This document shows positions 7,357-11,999 of a DNA stretch of 11,999 nucleotides, in pieces; position 1 is the first letter of the stretch, and every line of letters begins with the position of its first letter. A program made the position numbers and the translations under genes. The notes beneath the pieces were generated by a model. That model saw only the letters and a program-made list of their open reading frames with translations, searched no databases and was not told where the DNA came from. The stretch covers positions 1 through 11,999 of the forward strand of contig JALLAZ010000957.1 of NCBI GenBank assembly GCA_036939755.1, given 5' to 3'. Source of the DNA: Stephanodiscus triporus. Lineage: Eukaryota > Bacillariophyta > Thalassiosirophyceae > Thalassiosirales > Thalassiosiraceae.

Positions 7357-9271
7357 TCATGTCGGTCACGCCAAATCGATGAACATGAACTTTCGACTGG
7401 CATTCGAAAAGCTGGGTGTGCCGGAGGAGAATCGTCGTACGATCTTTAGATACGACGATACCAATCCCGACGCGGAAAGCGCCGAGTACATCGATTCGCT
7501 GAGGAGGGATTTGGAGTGGCTGGGATGGGTGCCGGAACGGACTACCTACTCTTCGGACAACTTTCAAACTCTCTATGAATTGGCGGTCAAGTTGATTCAT
7601 AAGGGTCTGGCGTACGTGTGCGACATGACCAAGGCCGAAATGGAAGCGCAACGCGACCTCGCGAAACGCCGCAACTCGGCGTTGGCGGTGGGGAAGGATC
7701 CCGATGTTGAGGCACCCATTCCCAGTTCCGATGTTTTGCCGGGAAGGAATAGAGATACGCCAGTGGAGAGGAATTTGAAGTTGTTCGAGGAGATGAAGTT
7801 GGGGTTGCACGACGAGGGCTCCTTGACGCTGCGTTTGAAGATGGATTTTGAGAGTGCTAATCCGAACATGTATGATTTGGTGGCGTATCGTATTAAGTAC
7901 ACTCCACATCCCCATGCCGGAAAAGGGTGGTGCATTTATCCCAACTATGACTTTACTCATGGTATTTGTGACTCCTTGGAACGCATCGATTACTCCATCT
8001 GCACCTTGGAGTTTGAGACTCGGAGAGAGCCATACTATTGGATACTCTGGGCTCTAAACATGTTTCGTCCCAAGGTTTATGAAATGTCAAGACTTAACCT
8101 TGAGTACACGGTGTTGAGCAAACGACGACTCCTAAAGTTGGTTGATGCCCACCACGTTCGTGGATGGAGTGATCCACGCATGCCCACAATAAGTGGACTT
8201 CGCCGGAGGGGGTATACCAAGGAGATTATCAACACCTTTTGCAATGACGTGGGTGCCACTCGTGCAATGAATGTTGTGCAGATGGACAAACTGTTCCAAG
8301 TGGCACGCCAGACGTTGGCAGATACTACCCGCCGTGCCATGGTGGCGCTTGATCCCATCAAAATCATTATTTGCAACTTTGCAGAACTGGCTGCCAATGC
8401 AGGAGAAGGAGGCATGCGGTTTGATGTGCAGAACTCGCCTACTGATGCCTCGTTGGGCTCCCACACTGTCACACTCACTGAAACAATTTACATCGATTCA
8501 GAAGACTTTCGATTGGATGAGGATCCCAACTTCTATCGATTGACTCCTGGAAAGCCTGTTGGAATAAAGTATCATGGTGGAAACCTGGTTTGTAACGAAG
8601 TCATCAAGGATGGAATGAAAGTAAAGGAGCTAAAATGTCATTTGGACATATCTGAGGGACGGCCCAAGCCCAAAGCGCACATCACTTGGGTCCCATCGGA
8701 TGGTATTTTGTGTGAGGTCCGAATCTACAACCACTTGTTCACAGAGCCCGAGCCGTCTGATCGGTGGGAAGAGGAGCTCAACCCCAAAAGCGAAATTGTT
8801 TATCCCAATGCCATAGTCGACCCTAGCGTTCTGTCACTTGTTGACAAGAAGGACGTGGACAAGTGGAAATCGAACCAAGCACTTCAATTCGAACGTTTGG
8901 GATACTTTGTGGTGGATGTTGATACCTCATTTGACTCTACAACCAAGGAGGGGAAGCTTGTTTTCAATCGCACAGTAAGCTTAAAGGAAGACAAGGCGGT
9001 GAAGAAGGTGAGCGACATCGAGGCTGAACAGAAGCGAAAGCGGGAAGAACAGCAGCGCATTGCCGCCGCAGCTCGAGATATCTTGATGACGATCGAGCCA
9101 GAGGACTTGTTCAAACTTGCTCCAGAATATGAAGGCAAGTATAGTAAGTTTGATGATACTGGGCTTCCCACGCACTTTGCTGATGGAACGGAGCTGACTA
9201 AGAGTGCAAAGAAAAAATTGGAGAAGGAGCGTGCAAAGCATGCTAAGAAGTTTACAAAGACTAATAAGTAG
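7193..9271 (+). CDS. Glutaminyl-tRNA synthetase, cytosolic, 692 aa
   Basis: Class I aminoacyl-tRNA synthetase that charges tRNA-Gln with glutamine using ATP. The Rossmann core shows the signature PPEPNGYLHVGHAKS (HIGH box as HVGH, residues 56-59), FRYDDTNP (86-92), WCIYPNYDFTH (246-256) and the KMSKS-type loop VLSKRRL (307-313), then DPRMPTISGLRRRGYT. Two beta-barrel anticodon-binding domains follow, about 378-600, ending with LVFNRTVSLK. ATG 7193 is chosen because it has A at -3 and leads straight into the conserved core. The frame is open back to 6899, but those 98 residues look like translated leader. The animal/yeast-type N-terminal domain is absent. An insertion of about 15 residues lies near 155-185. 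A lysine-rich tail (about 601-692) includes YSKFDDTGLPTH and KSAKKKLEKE. There are no introns, and codon use is C-rich at the 5' end and more mixed later. Confidence 0.95.
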
Positions 9272-9367
9272 AGTAGTGATAGACTGCAGGGAAGTCTTTT
9301 TTTAGCAAAGCATGCTAAGACTTACTAAGAAGCTTACTTGACTGATAAGTAGTGATAGACTGCAAGA
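9233..9367 (+). repeat. 72-bp tandem duplication spanning the synthetase stop codon
   Basis: GCAAAGCATGCTAAGA...AATAAGTAGAGTAGTGATAGACTGCA (9233-9289) recurs at 9305-9365 with the same order of landmarks, including the TAAGTAG stop region and GTGATAGACTGCA. The first copy encodes the last twelve codons; the second is 3' UTR. The copies differ by small insertions and deletions. The result is a stop codon backed by a decayed second copy of the gene's own end. Confidence 0.8.
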
Positions 9368-9378
9368 AGGTTTCACTA

Positions 9379-9384
9379 AATAAA
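9379..9384 (+). promoter_or_regulatory. Candidate polyadenylation signal of the synthetase gene
   Basis: AATAAA lies 108 bp after the stop codon, in an A-rich context. Diatom genes often lack a strict signal, so this is only a candidate. Confidence 0.35.
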
Positions 9385-10089
9385 CATCATCAAACCAATC
9401 CAAAAACCTTCCTTAGTTCATTGTAGAATGAATGGCAGCCGGACCAATATTGACACAGCTGGTGGAACCCCGGTAAATTGACAATTACCAGAAAGCTGTT
9501 GTAGAGAAAAGCTGTTTTCTTCTAGAGTTTGGGGTGTTTGTTCTGTAGTAATTTGAAGGATTAACAGGTACATAGTTGATAATTTGAATGTAGATATGTT
9601 AATTATCTTAGATTTCTTACAAATTTAAGTGTGATTATTTCGTATGCCCCAACTTCCAAACTAGTGACTTTTGTAACCCAACATGGATCCCCAACTCAGC
9701 TCATTCAATACAATGCAACTAGCTTTGTTTTAAAATAGACAGTTTGATGTATGAAACTTTTGCAGGGGAAATATATTCAAGAGGACTTACTAAGTCCAAT
9801 TAAGCAAGGCAGGACCTAAAAGGATGATTGTTTGGTTTTGGGTTTGCTGAGGGAAAACATATGTCTGGTATGGGAATCAAGGCAGAGGCAGGAGGGGGCC
9901 ATCAGATGAGGTGCGCAGAGTGGGGGCAGGGATAATTGATGTTGATGTGGATGGATGAGAATGGAGAACACAACCACTGGCACTAGGCCACAGAGACTGA
10001 GACAGGAGAGCCATATGGCTCATTTGGGGAGAGAATGTTTTTGTGGTGATAAATTTTAAGGGGCAATGGTAGTAGAACAATAGAGCATA
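9385..10089. other. Intergenic stretch without a supported gene
   Basis: AT-rich DNA with no believable reading frame. It holds a small bulged hairpin at 9471-9488 (GGTAAATTG/CAATTACC). It also has a weak inverted similarity between about 9502-9542 (AAAAGC...CTAGAGTTTGG) and the complement of about 9646-9682 (AAAAGTCACTAGTTTGG), which could be the ends of an old ~180-bp MITE. Confidence 0.4.
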
Positions 10090-10113
10090 GGGCAGGGGGC
10101 AGGGGGCAGGGGG
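10090..10113 (+). other. G-quadruplex candidate, (GGGGGCA)n
   Basis: Four G-runs (3, 5, 5 and 5 bases) are separated by identical two-base CA loops, followed by a further GG. Short uniform loops make this a textbook intramolecular G-quadruplex on the plus strand. It lies 46 bp from the left end of the foldback element. Confidence 0.7.
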
Positions 10114-10278
10114 CAGGATTGATTGAAAAAAAAGGAAAATAGGTAATATATATGTTAATCCCCAAATTGGATGCAGTAAAATATCCATACGGGGATTCCC
10201 CAAATGGTAATTTTTCGGCGTACCTCACCGTTTCCATATGGGGAGTCCCCATATGGTAACGGGGAGGGCAATTTTGAT

Positions 10279-10294
10279 GGGCTCTTCAGAGCCC
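10279..10294. repeat. Short hairpin inside the foldback element
   Basis: GGGCTCT-TC-AGAGCCC is a perfect 7-bp stem with a two-base loop. It lies in the non-repetitive spacer (about 10265-10340) between the left arm and the main palindrome array. Confidence 0.6.
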
Positions 10295-10462
10295 TTTAGT
10301 CACGCACTAGCTGGCGTTACCACCCAAACTTTGGGCAATTCAACGCTTACCATATGGTAACGGGGAATCCCCATATGGTAATGGGGATCGGCACATCCCT
10401 TGTGGATCCCCATTTCCATATGGGGATCCCCATTTCCATATGGGGATCATAATGAAACGAAT

Positions 10463-10500
10463 CCCCGTTACCATATGGGGATTCCCATATGGTAACGGGG
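10463..10500. repeat. 38-bp palindrome with a 4-base spacer
   Basis: CCCCGTTACCATATGGG (10463-10479) and its exact inverse (10484-10500) are separated by GATT. All 17 pairs are perfect. In single strands this would extrude as a strong hairpin. Confidence 0.9.
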
Positions 10501-10596
10501 AATCCCCATATGGTAACGGGGCTCGGCACATCCCTTGTGCATCCCCGTTTCCATATGGGGATCTCCGTTTCCATTGGGGATTGCAATGAAACAAAT

Positions 10597-10634
10597 CCCC
10601 GTTACCATATGGGGATCCCCGTATGGTAACGGGG
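10597..10634. repeat. 38-bp palindrome, second copy
   Basis: The same arms as at 10463, joined without spacer at a GGATCC centre. The right arm reads CCCCGTATGG instead of CCCCATATGG, so there is a single A/G change, which as RNA gives a tolerated G-U or A-C position depending on strand. Confidence 0.9.
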
Positions 10635-10689
10635 ATCGCCAAATCCCTTGTGCATCCCCGTTTCCATATGGGGATCATGAGTCACAGCT

Positions 10690-10727
10690 CCCCGTTACCA
10701 TATGGGGATCCCCGTATGGTAAAGGGT
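10690..10727. repeat. 38-bp palindrome, third copy
   Basis: Starts with CCCCGTTACCATATGGGG and again has a GGATCC centre and the CCCCGTATGG right arm. The outer three bases of the right arm have diverged (GTAAAGGGT instead of GTAACGGGG). Confidence 0.85.
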
Positions 10728-10875
10728 ACCCGTTACCATACGGGGACAGTTCAGTCATTAACCCATTACCGTATGGAGTTTGTTTCAATTTGGGGATCCA
10801 GAAAAAAATCCCCAAATGGTAATATTTACCATATGGGGATCCCCGTATGGAAACGAAGTTCATCCAATTTGGGGA

Positions 10876-11149
10876 CCGACAGATACATCATATTTGCATT
10901 ATCTCACAAAATGAAAAAAAAGATCACCATGGTGAAGCAGTTCGCCGGTTCCCATGTCATGGATATGCTATATTTAGCAGCCCCCTCGCTGCAACCTCTT
11001 TGCAATGGGTTGATTGAGAGCGCCTACAAAGGATTTTATTTAATTATGTAAATCAGCTAAGAAAATAATTAATTCAATGAGGGCATCTATATTATTTTAT
11101 TTTCTCCCCCTTCCCTTCCCAACTTGACCACCACAAAACAGTTGAGATT
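10876..11149. other. Short spacer without a supported gene
   Basis: AT-rich, with A- and T-runs. A 46-codon frame (ATG 10911 to TAA 11051) exists but has no recognisable motif or splice context. Confidence 0.4.
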
Positions 11150-11685
11150 ACGCTCCCCTCACTTCCTCATCAGGTCGTGCATCCTCTGTGATCCCCCCTC
11201 CGTTGTGCCTGTATATTTTTGGATGGCTGTTGCATTGGTTTGGCAAGGGGCAGCGCTTAAGGCTGAGGCCCAGTCCTTCTCTCTCTTTTTTTGTCGCCCC
11301 ATTTGTCGCCCCAAAATGTCAGAAAATAGTCAACCCCACGCGTTCCGCCTTGGTCGCATCTCATCCGCAATGCCCCCCCCCCCCCCATTGCAGGTGATCT
11401 TCAGTTGGTTGCTGTGTCTATTGCGGCGGCCGCTTAAGGCCGACACCCGGTCCCTCTCTCTCGCTCTTTGGCTTTGGTCGCCCCAGCATTTGCCACCCAA
11501 AATGACATGAAAAAGTTCTCCCCACATGTTCTGCCTCAGGTGATCTCATCACATCGCCCCCCCCCCCCGCCTCAGCCAACCTTCGGTTGGTTGTTGTGTC
11601 TATTGACAAAACGGCGTCCACCTAAGGGCACGACCCCACTCATCACTCAATTTTTTGATGGGTGCCCCTTTGGTGCCTAAAACGA
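11150..11685. repeat. Tandem repeat, about 183-bp period, nearly three copies, with poly-C tracts
   Basis: Landmarks recur in order. TGGCTGTTG / TGGTTGCTG / TGGTTGTTG occur at 11224, 11406 and 11588. GCTTAAGGC and its variants occur near 11256, 11432 and 11622. GTCGCCCCA...CAAAATG occurs near 11301 and 11477. C-runs of 6, 14 and 12 bases start at 11193, 11373 and 11557. The spacing is therefore 180-184 bp. The copies are clearly diverged, so the array is old. The open frames crossing it are not maintained between copies. Confidence 0.75.
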
Positions 11686-11999
11686 GGGGAAGGAGAGCAA
11701 TGAGAACGAGCCACGCCCCTAGCGACTGCAAGGGACTCATGAAGAGGTGCGGCGCCGTGATTCGGGTCCATGGCAGATGTTGCCATGGAGAGAAGGGCTG
11801 AGCTGCTGGGGGTTGGGCGGCGGCGGCTCACTTGAGGTGGAGTTGTTCAGCGTGGTCCTCTTTTTTGGGCCCTTTCTATCTATCCAGCTGAGAGAGTGCT
11901 GTACCTATGTAGGAATTACCACAGTCAAGATAATTTGACCAAACCCTGTAGTATCTTCCTGGAGAAAAAATAACCGCTAGGCCATCTAGCTAAATCCTC
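11686..11999. other. Right-edge stretch, nothing called
   Basis: GC-richer than the preceding DNA, with short overlapping open frames on both strands. None shows motifs, splice sites or codon texture strong enough to call. A gene entering from the right cannot be excluded. Confidence 0.3.

Larger units (their letters stand above)
10159..10875. mobile_element. 717-bp foldback element with inverted termini and an internal palindrome array
   Basis: The left end TCCCCAAATTGGATG (10159-10173) is exactly inverted at the right end (10861-10875). A second exact inverted block, TCCATACGGGGAT (10184-10196), matches 10839-10851. Further weaker matching extends both arms to about 53 bp. Between the arms lie some twenty copies of half-sites of the type CCCC(G/A)TTACCATATGGGG in both orientations, arranged in a larger unit marked by TCGGCACATCCCTTGTG (10388, 10523 and, diverged, 10636) and AATGAAAC (10451, 10585). 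There is no target-site duplication visible by eye and no transposase, so it would be non-autonomous if mobile. Open frames through it (SPYGNGD-like repeats) exist in several frames on both strands because of the symmetry and are not taken as genes. Confidence 0.65.

Noticed and set aside
7289..9241. Minus-strand frames opposite the synthetase gene (up to 223 codons)
   Set aside because: Antisense shadows of a clear, conserved gene.
10279..10294. GGGCTCTTCAGAGCCC looks like the histone mRNA 3' stem-loop
   Set aside because: The loop is two bases short, flanking A-rich and ACCCA context is missing, and there is no histone gene nearby.
10347..10760. Resemblance of the regular repeat array to a CRISPR array
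   Set aside because: Spacers are themselves repeated, unit lengths vary from 113 to 135 bp, there are no cas genes, and the context is eukaryotic.
10340..11051. Several 80-140-codon open frames with SPYGNGD- or PYGD-type repeats on both strands
   Set aside because: They arise because the palindromic unit lacks stops in several frames on both strands. Frames are not kept between units and no start or splice context supports them.
10911..11051. 46-codon frame starting MKKKITMVKQF
   Set aside because: Short, no homology recognised, and lies between two repeat blocks; not enough to call a gene.

Overview
The window is nuclear eukaryotic DNA, most likely from a diatom. The evidence is short GT-AG introns (81 bp, and possibly 62 bp), a eukaryote-type cytosolic glutaminyl-tRNA synthetase gene, and a decayed transposase-like gene whose motifs match, from memory, a repeat protein family common in diatom genomes. 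The organism call rests on recollection, not on a search. There is no operon structure; the genes are single units separated by repeat-rich DNA.

Layout. 1-1515: the 3' part of a gene for a long coiled-coil protein, running in from the left edge, with one clear intron and an internal 70-residue duplication. 1516-3390: non-coding DNA with small palindromes and short tandem duplications. 3228-4322: a structured repeat zone with two direct copies of a ~210-bp repeat 730 bp apart, a cluster of small hairpins between them, and a tRNA-like Pol III box A/box B pair on the minus strand. 4552-4742: a possible short inverted-repeat element. 4760 to about 6705: a pseudogene of a pogo-like DDE transposase, broken by four frameshifts and at least four in-frame stops. 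About 6690-7030: a possible antisense remnant of another element. 7193-9271: an intact, intron-free gene for glutaminyl-tRNA synthetase (692 aa). It has a lysine-rich C-terminal tail of a type I associate with cysteinyl-tRNA synthetases. Its stop codon lies inside a 72-bp tandem duplication.

9385-10158: non-coding, with a strong G-quadruplex candidate. 10159-10875: the most unusual object, a 717-bp foldback element. It has ~53-bp inverted termini and is filled with alternating CCCCGTTACCATATGGGG-type half-sites that build several near-perfect 38-bp palindromes in a 113-135-bp higher-order repeat. About 11150-11685: a ~183-bp tandem repeat carrying poly-C tracts. The last 300 bp show nothing I can call.

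Functionally, only the coiled-coil gene and the tRNA synthetase look like working genes, and they are unrelated in role. Everything else is best read as transposon decay and satellite-like repeat growth around them. Best candidate for something undescribed: the foldback/palindrome array at 10159-10875.
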